From assembly GCA_023430975.1 (NCBI GenBank), contig JAEYYB010000128.1, positions 1 to 7,272 of the forward strand: 7,272 nt of DNA, written 5' to 3'. This document shows positions 1 through 6,903 of the stretch, piece by piece (position 1 is the stretch's first letter; each line of letters starts with the position of its first letter). Under the pieces are notes generated by a model. It made no database searches. It was not told the origin of the DNA and saw only the letters and a list, made by a program, of their open reading frames with translations. The stretch comes from Bacillota bacterium. GTDB lineage: Bacteria; Bacillota; Clostridia; Acetivibrionales; DSM-2933. The position numbers and the translations under genes were made by a program.

Positions 1-529
1 CATCAAGATATACCAAAACGGTATCCTTTTTGATTATTAGGCTACTTTGGAAAAGTCAAGAGTTTTCGCGACTTTTAGCCACTTTTTTAATATATTTTTT
101 CGTATTTTCCAGTAATCCCAGTTATTGTTTTATTAGCTTGATGACATTGCATAAGTATATAAAAAATAAAGGTAAAAAAGATTTTATAATGGGGCTATGG
201 CTATTTCTTCTCATCAAATGATAATTGATTTTATTAAACTGGATATTCTTGATAATGACCTTCGTCCGCTTTTAATAGCTCCTGTTTTTGAGATAAGTCC
301 GGAATATGTAATCTATGTTCATCCAGATGGTGTTTTTTTGCTATATAATTGTAAGAGAATTTAGAATTCCTTGTTAAATTCATGAAGTTAACGCAGCAAG
401 ACCTCAGCGAAGTTAAACACAGGTAAATTCCCTTCCCCCCCAAAAAAAGAGAGAGAAAAGCTTAGTAAGGGACAAGCAGAGGCTATCCGGCAAAATTATA
501 AAGGATGGATATCTAAAAAGAGAAATTAA
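1..529. other. Intergenic or decayed DNA, no supported gene
   Basis: I recognise no gene here. The stretch is AT-rich and holds only short open frames. One 55-codon frame (197-364, plus strand, ATG) has no usable ribosome binding site, only a G-run touching the ATG. A minus-strand frame (234-443) resembles nothing convincing. Bases 392-526 are open in the same frame as the dockerin module downstream and encode a lysine-rich peptide that I do not recognise. That frame stops at a TAA at 527-529. The region may be the eroded upstream part of the dockerin gene or unrelated mobile-element debris; the sequence alone does not decide. Confidence 0.5.
10..32 (+). terminator. Possible weak rho-independent terminator
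   Basis: A 5-bp stem (ATACC at 10-14, GGTAT at 20-24) encloses an AAAAC loop and is followed by CC and six T residues (27-32). It could end a plus-strand gene lying left of the window. The stem is short and AT-rich, so the call is tentative. Confidence 0.3.
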
Positions 530-556
530 GGTATCAAAGTTGAAAAAGATGTTGAA

Positions 557-799
557 TTGTCAAAAGAAGATTTACCGATTGAGATTTGGGCGGGTGATTT
601 GAATTTTCCACAAGATAATGTAATAAATATAATTGATATAGTCAAAGTTGCAAAGGTCTTTAACTCTAAAAAAGGAGATTCTTATTATGATGAAAGCGTG
701 GATATTAACGGTGACTCTGTAATAAATATAATGGATGTTATCACTATTGCAAAGCACTTTAATCAAGCTGGCACTGATTATCCGCAAGTTGTATATTAG
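557..799 (+). CDS. Type I dockerin module, orphan C-terminal fragment
   Basis: This encodes a dockerin, the module that plugs cellulosomal enzymes into cohesins on a scaffoldin outside the cell. Two calcium-binding F-hand repeats are visible. Repeat 1 is at residues 14-36 (GDLNFPQDNVINIIDIVKVA) and repeat 2 at 49-69 (DINGDSVINIMDVITIAKHF), joined by a typical linker with GDSYYDE. Repeat 2 has the canonical spacing of calcium ligands. Repeat 1 has two extra residues in its loop (FPQD where GD is usual). The frame is open from 530, after a TAA at 527-529. The only start codon before the module is TTG at 557, with no clear Shine-Dalgarno. There is no signal peptide or catalytic domain. It is most likely the 3' relic of a larger cellulosomal gene, possibly cut by the nonsense codon at 527. 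The module is sure; independent expression is doubtful. Confidence 0.75.
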   Translation: MSKEDLPIEIWAGDLNFPQDNVINIIDIVKVAKVFNSKKGDSYYDESVDINGDSVINIMDVITIAKHFNQAGTDYPQVVY

Positions 800-804
800 C
801 ATTA

Positions 805-923
805 GAGTCCCTTGTAAGTGTGAAAAAGTTTGTGTAAAAACAGTTTTTTATAATAAAATCAAAATATCATAAGAGACTGTTTTTATGGCAAAAAGAAAGA
901 ATTCAAAGTTGAAACCCATGTAA
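805..923 (+). mobile_element. IS256-like left-end remnant
   Basis: The stretch around 817-840 (GTGTGAAAAAGTTTGTGTAA) resembles terminal repeats of IS256-family elements. It is followed, at the expected distance, by an ATG at 885 opening MAKRKNSKLKPM before a stop at 921-923. This is similar in style to the N-terminus of IS256-type transposases. The rest of a transposase is absent and I see no matching right end, so this is a truncated relic at best. An 8-bp inverted repeat (AAAAACAG 836-843, CTGTTTTT 877-884) lies between the end and the ATG. Family assignment is from memory of such ends. Confidence 0.35.
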
Positions 924-959
924 GAAAAACTGGGGATTAAATTATGTAATCACTTACAG

Positions 960-1008
960 GTACAGGGAAAGCATACAATAAAAATTTTATAGTATACTTT
1001 CCCTGTAC
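960..1008. repeat. 49-nt near-perfect palindrome
   Basis: The arms 960-976 (GTACAGGGAAAGCATAC) and 992-1008 (GTATACTTTCCCTGTAC) are 17-nt inverted repeats with one mismatch (972 against 996). Most of the 15-nt centre also pairs (A978-T990 through A983-T985), leaving almost no loop. The mismatch reads as a G-U pair on the minus-strand transcript. No T-run follows on the plus strand, so it is not a normal plus-strand terminator. It may be a mobile-element hairpin, a recombination site or a relic. Confidence 0.7.
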
Positions 1009-1029
1009 TGACTCTGCAAGATTACTCTT

Positions 1030-1060
1030 GAGTGGCTTTTCAGGTACTCAAAAGCTACTC
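1030..1060 (+). repeat. 11-bp stem hairpin
   Basis: The arms 1030-1040 (GAGTGGCTTTT) and 1050-1060 (AAAAGCTACTC) pair over 11 bp, including one G-U wobble on the plus-strand transcript, around a 9-nt loop. No T-run follows. The hairpin sits just after the large palindrome, which suggests a structured element rather than coding DNA. Confidence 0.5.
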
Positions 1061-1330
1061 TGCAGATTCTAAAGTATAGCTTCCCCAGCCCTTCTAAAGG
1101 TTGGAAGGATTGGTTTTCCAAAGACTCACTACGTTAGCAGCTACAAGTCGGATCTGAAGTCACTAATGTTATAGAATCATATCTTGAAAATAAATTTTTA
1201 GTAAAGTAGTAGCAGTTAAGTTTTCTCAATTAATGCCTTGAAACCAAAATAGCACTTAGTTTTCCAATTTAATATAAAATAAATATTTTTACAATTTGCC
1301 GGAAGTTATTTTCCAGAGTATTTCTTAAAA

Positions 1331-1608
1331 GTGTCAGAAGGGGATTTAAAAGAAGAAAAAATTCTCAATAAAAATATAGAGGTCTGGCAAATAAAGTACT
1401 TGAACAATATTATTGGACATGATCATCGGGCTATAAAGAGGATCATAAGAACTATTCTTGGGTTTAAGTCATTTAATTCAGCAAGAAGAACTATGAAAGG
1501 CATTGAAGCAATGAATATAATTAGAAAAGGGCAGATTGAGGGTTTAGACCAATCTGTCCTTTTTTAGAAGTTGAATTTATAAACAAACTATTTGGCCTTA
1601 CTGCATAA
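1331..1608 (+). pseudogene. IS6-family transposase, C-terminal remnant
   Basis: This is the C-terminal part of a DDE transposase of the IS6 (IS26/IS240) family. The segment YLNNIIGHDHRAIKR, followed by LGFKSFNSARRTMKGIEAMN and RKGQ, matches the family pattern, in which the third catalytic acid sits in NN(V/I)(V/I)E-x-DH. Here that glutamate is glycine (codon GGA at 1415-1417, one base from GAA). The first frame stops at 1565-1567. Shifting frame at the T-run 1560-1565 restores a family-like tail ending FINKLFGLTA with a stop at 1606-1608, so a frameshift is present. The N-terminal two-thirds, with the first two catalytic aspartates, are missing. Homology begins near LKEEK (about 1346); the GTG at 1331 is only the first start codon in the frame. 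It is inactive on three counts. Confidence 0.85.
1529..1565 (+). terminator. Rho-independent terminator inside transposase 3' end
   Basis: The 10-bp stem (GGGCAGATTG 1529-1538, CAATCTGTCC 1550-1559, one G-U) is followed directly by six T residues (1560-1565). This is a textbook intrinsic terminator on the plus strand, but it lies within the transposase reading frame, and its U-tract is where the frame is broken. It would stop plus-strand transcription from entering the kinase operon antisense. Confidence 0.65.
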
Positions 1609-1637
1609 AATCGGCAAATGTTTCTAGAAGTAGCACA

Positions 1638-1673
1638 TAAATTGCTGTTAACTTAAGTTATTGCACCAGAACC
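1638..1673 (-). repeat. IS6-type terminal inverted repeat, left copy
   Basis: This 36-bp repeat matches the inverted copy at 6975-7010 at 34 of 36 positions. Weaker similarity continues inward to about 1625 (CTAG..GTAG). It is longer than a usual IS6 terminal repeat, so the two copies may be the same 3' end of two IS copies in opposite orientation. Confidence 0.85.
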
Positions 1674-1692
1674 GTTTAATCTGGCCATTTTT

Positions 1693-4239
1693 TTATCTCC
1701 CCATTTTTATTGGTAATAATATCATAAAAGATGTTAATCCTTTTCTACTCTCTACACTGACACTTCCATTAAATTCATGTACCATGTCATGAACTATGCT
1801 AAGTCCCAATCCGGTACCTTCACCAAAGGGTTTTGTCGAAAACATCGGATCAAATATCCTGGACACTATTTCCTCTGGAATTCCGCATCCGGTATCCTGA
1901 ACCGTGATTTTCGCAAAACCGTCTCCATTATTTTTAAGCAATATTGATATATCCCCCCCATCAGGCTTACAAGCATCAATTGAGTTTATAACAAGATTTG
2001 TAATTACCTGTACAAGTCTTTTGGGGTCACCAAAGATGGTGATTGAATTATCAAAATCAGTCGTAAGAATGCATTTGTCTTTTTTTAGTGCAAAATCCAA
2101 AACTGTTAAGGTTTCTTTTATGACATGGGCAACATTGAATACCTGAACATTTGAAGTATTCATATTAGTTGTTTGAGCCTTTATTCCTTTTATAAAACCG
2201 GTGCTTTTTTCAGCAGCTTGTTCTGCAAGTTTTAAAAATCTCATCATATCCGCGGAAATCGACTTGTGATCTTCAGGTAAAACATTTGGATTATCTACTG
2301 ATTGAATATATTCATCAGTAAGTAACTCAATCTCTTTTATTGATTCTCTTATAACAGTCAAAGGCATATTCATTTCTTGAGCAATTCCTGCTGTGAGACG
2401 TCCAAGGGATGCCATCTTTTCTGAAACCAACAATTTTTGATAATTATCTTGCACAAAAATATATGCCGATTCAAGTTCATTATTGGTAAGTTTCAGCTCC
2501 TGTGCCTTATTTTCCATATCCTCTATCATCATAATGCCGTTTATTGCAGTGCTGATTATTTCACTTATCTGTTCATATTCCGCTGAATTCTTTAGGTTAT
2601 CTTCAAATAAAACAAATCCTATTTGTCTCTTTTGAAAGTATAGCGGTTTCAAAATCATATTAAAACGCTTTTCATTTGAAATCATCCCTTCCGGAAGGAG
2701 TTGTACAGAAGGAAATATTGCTGTATCCTGATTTATTTCCATACTTGTTTCTCCATTGTATGCAAGCATTAGTCGTGCTTTCTCGGTTGTAATACCATTT
2801 TCTTCATAAAACGAAATATAGCAGGATGAAATACCTATTATTTTAAACCCGTCTATTAACCTAATTAAAAGGTCATTCATATCAACGGCATTGCTTAAAA
2901 TATGCTTGAATGAAATAATACTGTAATTTCTCCGTTCTCCCAGCAGTCTTTTATTTAATTCCGCTTGTAACTGTATGTCTGAAAAAAGGTTTGCTGCCTG
3001 TCTTAAAATAATCTGTGCCTTCATATAGAAGGCTTTGTTGTCCTTATATAGCAAGTTGGTAATATAATACAGCAGCATTACCATTTCCAGGAACATTTCC
3101 GGATTACTGTTCTGGTTAAAATTTTGAGTTAGTACCTTTTCAAGATGATTGACAAATATATTGGCTTTGTCGCTTTCTATTTCATCTATAAATTCAGCCA
3201 GCAGTTCACGTGTCCAGGATATATCCACATGTTCCGGTATATCAATTATGTCCCTTGCTATTTTCTCTATATCAACATTATTTAAATTTTTTATTACTAA
3301 CTGAATATTTCGGTTGTTTATTTTTTCTTTGAATATATCATCTTTTAATTCCAAACCCGTTTTACAACCGCAGGACTGGCGAACTATCAATCTGCATGGG
3401 AGAACCTCCAATTCAGTAACCTGTTCTCCTTTAATTTTTTCAATCATAGTTTCAATGCCGCGGTTTCCCATCTCAAAGAAAGGCGGACGTACTGTTGTTA
3501 AAATTGGTTTATCCGCTTCTCCTTCAACCTCATCATCAAAACCCACAATAGGTATAAATGGAAGGTTTTTTGTTTCCATCAGCCTCGTTGCATATCTTGC
3601 ATTCCAGTCATTATAAGCTACAATGGCATCAATATCCGACCATATACTCTCAAGCTTCTTTACACAGTCATCGTTACTACCTATTAAATTATCCAAAATG
3701 ATGTTTTCATCAACAGGAATACCATATTTTTCTAGAGTATTGAGATATGCTCTATATCTTTGTTCTATGCCAATATGTGATGCTAATCCTCGTATAAAAG
3801 CAATCCGCCTGCATTTATGTACCTCTATAAGATGAATTATAGCATTCTGCATTGCATTATAATCATCCCAAATTATACTTGTAACTCCGTCTATCTTAAT
3901 CTCAAGGCTTACAATGGGAAGATAATCATACTTATGTACAAAACTTATTGTTTCCTCCGGGCTGGATACCCAATTAATATTACCTGTCCAAATAATAAGA
4001 CCATCCAATTTATTAGTGTCTATAAAATCATAAATTGCAGTTGCTTCCAATTCTTCAGGGGAATTTATCATACCTCCGGAATAAATAATCAGGTTCACAT
4101 CATTCTTTTGTGCAGCACGCTTTAGGCCTTCGTTTTGAAGAACCTCCCTGTAACTTAACTTATTGTTTTTTATAACTCCAATAGTTGGACGTGAGGGTTT
4201 TATGTCAGATAATTTTGTAGTTTCGGAAGTTTGACTCAT
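1693..4239 (-). CDS. LacI-type sensor histidine kinase paralog lacking phospho-acceptor His
   Basis: Cytosolic signalling protein of 848 residues from the preferred ATG at 4239. That start has AGGAAGG at an 8-nt spacing. The longer 855-codon frame (ATG at 4260, overlapping the upstream stop as ATGA) has no properly spaced site. In 855 numbering: a LacI/PurR-type periplasmic-binding-like fold at about 26-290 (TIGVIKNN, GLIIWTGNINW, VSLEIKIDGVTS, YND, VGFDD, LTTVRPP) without a helix-turn-helix; an SCGC motif at 296-299; a helical linker at 330-440; a GAF-like region at about 445-580; a coiled coil at 580-612; HisKA at about 613-700; HATPase_c at about 745-852. ATP-binding motifs are intact: N-box N755/N759, G1 D789-x-G-x-G793, G2 GEGTGLGL. 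The H-box reads AGIAQEMNMPL: Gln628 (CAA, 2377-2379) replaces the histidine, and Thr before Pro is Met. It cannot phosphorylate itself in the standard way, but could act on its paralog in trans or as a modulator. No membrane span or receiver domain is seen. Confidence 0.95.
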   Translation of the reverse strand: MSQTSETTKLSDIKPSRPTIGVIKNNKLSYREVLQNEGLKRAAQKNDVNLIIYSGGMINSPEELEATAIYDFIDTNKLDGLIIWTGNINWVSSPEETISFVHKYDYLPIVSLEIKIDGVTSIIWDDYNAMQNAIIHLIEVHKCRRIAFIRGLASHIGIEQRYRAYLNTLEKYGIPVDENIILDNLIGSNDDCVKKLESIWSDIDAIVAYNDWNARYATRLMETKNLPFIPIVGFDDEVEGEADKPILTTVRPPFFEMGNRGIETMIEKIKGEQVTELEVLPCRLIVRQSCGCKTGLELKDDIFKEKINNRNIQLVIKNLNNVDIEKIARDIIDIPEHVDISWTRELLAEFIDEIESDKANIFVNHLEKVLTQNFNQNSNPEMFLEMVMLLYYITNLLYKDNKAFYMKAQIILRQAANLFSDIQLQAELNKRLLGERRNYSIISFKHILSNAVDMNDLLIRLIDGFKIIGISSCYISFYEENGITTEKARLMLAYNGETSMEINQDTAIFPSVQLLPEGMISNEKRFNMILKPLYFQKRQIGFVLFEDNLKNSAEYEQISEIISTAINGIMMIEDMENKAQELKLTNNELESAYIFVQDNYQKLLVSEKMASLGRLTAGIAQEMNMPLTVIRESIKEIELLTDEYIQSVDNPNVLPEDHKSISADMMRFLKLAEQAAEKSTGFIKGIKAQTTNMNTSNVQVFNVAHVIKETLTVLDFALKKDKCILTTDFDNSITIFGDPKRLVQVITNLVINSIDACKPDGGDISILLKNNGDGFAKITVQDTGCGIPEEIVSRIFDPMFSTKPFGEGTGLGLSIVHDMVHEFNGSVSVESRKGLTSFMILLPIKMGR

Positions 4240-4247
4240 ATTTAATA

Positions 4248-4254
4248 CCTTCCT
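4248..4254 (-). promoter_or_regulatory. Shine-Dalgarno that decides the start of the downstream kinase
   Basis: On the minus strand the sequence AGGAAGG lies 8 nt before the ATG at 4239. The alternative ATG at 4260 has purines (GAGGG) directly against it, too close for a normal site. I therefore place the start at 4239, leaving a 17-nt gap after the upstream stop, which fits translation as part of one operon. Confidence 0.7.
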
Positions 4255-4256
4255 AA

Positions 4257-6875
4257 TCATCCCTCAATGGGCAAATATATAAAAAATGACGTTAATCCTT
4301 TTTTGCTTTCCACATTAATACTTCCATTATACTCATTAACCAGGTCATGTACAATGCTAAGACCCAATCCGGTTCCTTCACCAAAAGGTTTGGTAGTAAA
4401 CATGGGATCAAAAATCCTAGTTTTAATTTCCTCCGGTATTCCGCATCCGGTATCCTGAAATGTAAACTTTGCAAAACCGTCTCCATTATTTTCAATTTTC
4501 ACTAATATGTTTCCTCCATCAGGTTTACAGGCATCAATAGAATTAATCACCAGATTTGTAGCAACCTGTACAAGTTTGTTGGGATCCCCATACAGCTTAA
4601 TTGTACTGTCAAAATTTGTTATAAGATTGCAATTTCCTTTTCTAAGTGCAAACTCCAATATTGCCAGAGCATCTTTCATAACATCTGCAGCATTGAATAA
4701 CTGTAAATTTGTTTTATTTATATTTGTTGTTTGAGCTTTGATGGCATTAATAAATCCAGCACTCTTTTCAACCGCCTGAGCTGCCAATTTTAAGTATCTC
4801 TTCATATCCTCAGCTATTGACTTGTGATCTTCGGGCAGAACATCAGGATTTCCTATCGATTCATTATACTCATTAATAAAATCACCAAGTTCTTTGAGCG
4901 TTGTACGTACAGCAGCCAGAGGTGTGTTCATTTCATGTGCAATTCCTGCTGTAAGTCGACCTAAAGATGCCATTTTTTCTGAAATAAGCAGCTTTTGCTG
5001 GTTATCTTTCAGTAAACTGTATGCCGATTCAAGTTCGCTGTTAATTTTCGTCAATTCCATTCCCTTACTTCTTAATTCATCTACGAGAATAGCGCTGTAT
5101 ATGGCATTACTGATAGCTTCATTAATCCTTTCATATTCTGTCGAATCATCAAGAGTATCTGAATACATTACAAAACCAATATTCCTTCCCCTAAAATGCA
5201 GAGGCTTTAGAATAAAATGAAATCGTTTATCAAATGACGGTATCTCTTCCGGTAAAAGTTGTTTAGATGGAAAAACACACGCCTCCTGTGAAATCTTTAT
5301 ATTTCCGCTTTCATTAAAAGCCAGCATGAGCCGTGCTATATCAGTTGAAGCACCACCGTTTTCATATATTGAAATATAGCAGGATAATATCCCCATATGC
5401 TTTAATCCAAATGATGTTTTTTCTATAATTTCATTGATATCATATGTATTGCTGATTATCTGCGAAAATGTAACAATATCAAAATGCCTATGAGCCTGTT
5501 TGAACCTTTTATTCATTTCCAGGCGTACTCTCATATCTGCTACAAGAACTGTTCCTTGTTTCAAAAGCATTTTAGCCTTATAATGATCCAGAGAGTTATT
5601 ATTGATCAATGAATCTATAAAAAAGTTCAATAATAAAATTATATCCTGAAAAATATCAATGTGTTTTTTAAATGGTGCATATACAAATAAGTTTTTAAGG
5701 TAATCGGCAAAAACACCGCTATCTCCCTGAATATCATCATAAAAAGCTTTCAGTAATTTTCCCGACCAGTCGGCATCCATATCTTCCGGAACTACAATAG
5801 CACTTTTTACAAGTTTTTCAAACTTTTCAGCATTATCAGTATCCGAGTCCTGAGGGATAATACACTGCTTTAGCCTTCCTTTATATGAATCTTCTTTCAA
5901 TATTGAACTGCAGGTGCAGCCGCAGCTTTGGCGAACCATTAAGCTGCAAGGGAGAATTTCAGTTTCCGGAGTATTAAGCCCATTTATTTTGTCGATTATT
6001 ACTTCTACTGCACGCCTACCTATCTCGTAAAGCGGTGGGCGTACTGTTGTCAATGCCGGATTGCCGGCTCTGCTCTCCGGGTCATCATCAAAGCCAACCA
6101 TAGGTATTATGGGAAGATTTCTAGCCTTTACAACTCTGTTAACAGCTTTTGCACTTAGGTCATTACAACAAGCCAGAGCCTCAATACCTTCCCCCCATAA
6201 ATTCTCTACTATTTTTAGACTTTTTTCAAAATTATCTACTATTCCCTGTTCAATAAAAATACTTCTATCCATATAAGCAGCATACTTTAATGCGTTCTGA
6301 AAATTATACAATTCATTGTGGTCAATAATTATTTTCGGATCTATGGGGATTCCATATTCGGTAAGTGTTTCAACATAAGCTTCATATCTGTGGTATACGC
6401 TTAAAGGAGCAGCCCCCATGATAAACCCTATTTTTTTGTAGTTATGCACCTCTATAAGGTGGACCAGTGCTTCCCTCATACCGTTGTAATCATCCCATAG
6501 TATGCTGGTTACTCCGTCTATTTTAATTTCAAGGCTTACTATAGGGAGGAAATTATACTTTTTGACAAACATCTCTGTAAATTCTGGGCTGGCATGCCAA
6601 TTTATATTCCCTGTCCATATAATAAGTCCATCAAGCCTGTTTTTATCTACAAATTCAAAAATTGAAATGGCTTCTTTGTCAATATCACCCGGAGAAACAA
6701 TCATACCTCCACGATAAACTATTATATTTACACCATTCTCATCAGCCGCATGTTGAAGGCCTTCAACCATAAGTATATCTCTCTGGTCTACCATCTGACT
6801 CTTCAATACTCCGATTGTAAGCTGTCTTGAGGATTTCCTATTAACAACAGTTGCCTCTTCGGAATTAAAAACCAT
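4257..6875 (-). CDS. LacI-type ligand-sensing cytosolic histidine kinase
   Basis: Sensor kinase of 872 residues, first gene of the minus-strand operon; ATG at 6875 with AGGCAGG 8 nt upstream. Domains: LacI/PurR-type ligand-binding fold at about 19-312 (TIGVLKSQ, GLIIWTGNINW, VSLEIKIDGVTS, CND, VGFDD, LTTVRPP) with no DNA-binding headpiece; a cysteine cluster C310 and SCGCTC at 317-322; a helical linker at 340-455; a GAF-like region at about 465-600; a coiled coil at 600-632; HisKA at 633-720 with H-box AGIAHEMNTPL and phospho-acceptor H647; HATPase_c at about 765-870 with N774/N778, D808-x-G-x-G812, F-box near 822-826 and GEGTGLGL at 832-839. All kinase motifs are present, so it should autophosphorylate. 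The ligand-binding domain suggests a small cytosolic ligand, perhaps a sugar; the ligand is not readable from sequence. About 26 extra residues near 187-213 are absent from the paralog. No signal peptide or membrane span; no partner response regulator in the window. Confidence 0.96.
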   Translation of the reverse strand: MVFNSEEATVVNRKSSRQLTIGVLKSQMVDQRDILMVEGLQHAADENGVNIIVYRGGMIVSPGDIDKEAISIFEFVDKNRLDGLIIWTGNINWHASPEFTEMFVKKYNFLPIVSLEIKIDGVTSILWDDYNGMREALVHLIEVHNYKKIGFIMGAAPLSVYHRYEAYVETLTEYGIPIDPKIIIDHNELYNFQNALKYAAYMDRSIFIEQGIVDNFEKSLKIVENLWGEGIEALACCNDLSAKAVNRVVKARNLPIIPMVGFDDDPESRAGNPALTTVRPPLYEIGRRAVEVIIDKINGLNTPETEILPCSLMVRQSCGCTCSSILKEDSYKGRLKQCIIPQDSDTDNAEKFEKLVKSAIVVPEDMDADWSGKLLKAFYDDIQGDSGVFADYLKNLFVYAPFKKHIDIFQDIILLLNFFIDSLINNNSLDHYKAKMLLKQGTVLVADMRVRLEMNKRFKQAHRHFDIVTFSQIISNTYDINEIIEKTSFGLKHMGILSCYISIYENGGASTDIARLMLAFNESGNIKISQEACVFPSKQLLPEEIPSFDKRFHFILKPLHFRGRNIGFVMYSDTLDDSTEYERINEAISNAIYSAILVDELRSKGMELTKINSELESAYSLLKDNQQKLLISEKMASLGRLTAGIAHEMNTPLAAVRTTLKELGDFINEYNESIGNPDVLPEDHKSIAEDMKRYLKLAAQAVEKSAGFINAIKAQTTNINKTNLQLFNAADVMKDALAILEFALRKGNCNLITNFDSTIKLYGDPNKLVQVATNLVINSIDACKPDGGNILVKIENNGDGFAKFTFQDTGCGIPEEIKTRIFDPMFTTKPFGEGTGLGLSIVHDLVNEYNGSINVESKKGLTSFFIYLPIEG

Positions 6876-6883
6876 ACAATATA

Positions 6884-6890
6884 CCTGCCT
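6884..6890 (-). promoter_or_regulatory. Shine-Dalgarno of the upstream kinase
   Basis: On the minus strand AGGCAGG lies 8 nt before the ATG at 6875, the same spacing as in the downstream paralog. One base departs from the ideal AGGAGG core, so translation may be moderate. It supports the chosen start. Confidence 0.55.
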
Positions 6891-6903
6891 TTAAGCTGAG
6901 TTT

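Larger units (their letters stand above)
924..1330. other. Gene-free stretch with hairpins
   Basis: No gene is supported here. The stretch contains the palindrome at 960-1008 and the hairpin at 1030-1060. It also contains an imperfect direct repeat: ACTCTGCAAGATT near 1011-1023 and ACTCTGCAGATT near 1056-1067. A 23-codon open tail ending near 1209 (caagtcgga... to tag) resembles coding sequence but is too short to assign. It probably consists of several mobile-element fragments laid end to end. Confidence 0.45.
1346..1673 (+). mobile_element. IS6-family element, truncated, 3' end intact
   Basis: The element runs from the truncated transposase to a terminal repeat whose outer edge is at 1673. 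Read inward on the minus strand the end begins GGTTCTGGTGCAATAAC, like the GGTTCTGTTGCAAAG ends of IS431/IS257-type IS6 members. The 65-bp gap between the restored transposase stop and the end is ordinary for this family. The left half is missing. The outer edge lies only 19 bp beyond the stop codon of the kinase gene at 1693. Confidence 0.8.

Noticed and set aside
30..221. 63-codon plus-strand frame from TTG
   Set aside because: No ribosome binding site, weak start codon, low-complexity hydrophobic translation from AT-rich DNA.
237..281. Minus-strand peptide ELLKADEGHYQEYPV resembling the IS630 motif ILLKADEGEY at the right edge
   Set aside because: Only the short LLKADEG-x-Y core matches; residues before it do not fit the family and a stop follows. 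Too short to call an IS630 relic.
1655..1692. Rho-independent terminator after the kinase operon on the minus strand
   Set aside because: Only a 5-bp CCAGA/TCTGG stem is found and no T-run follows on that strand.
5602..5655. Hydrophobic stretch of the upstream kinase (residues 407-424) as a membrane span
   Set aside because: It contains Asp, Gln and Asn, looks like an amphipathic helix, and the protein has no other candidate span or signal peptide.
1904..6717. Several plus-strand open frames of 60-108 codons within the kinase region
   Set aside because: They lie wholly antisense to strongly conserved kinase genes, show no recognisable motifs and have no convincing ribosome binding sites.
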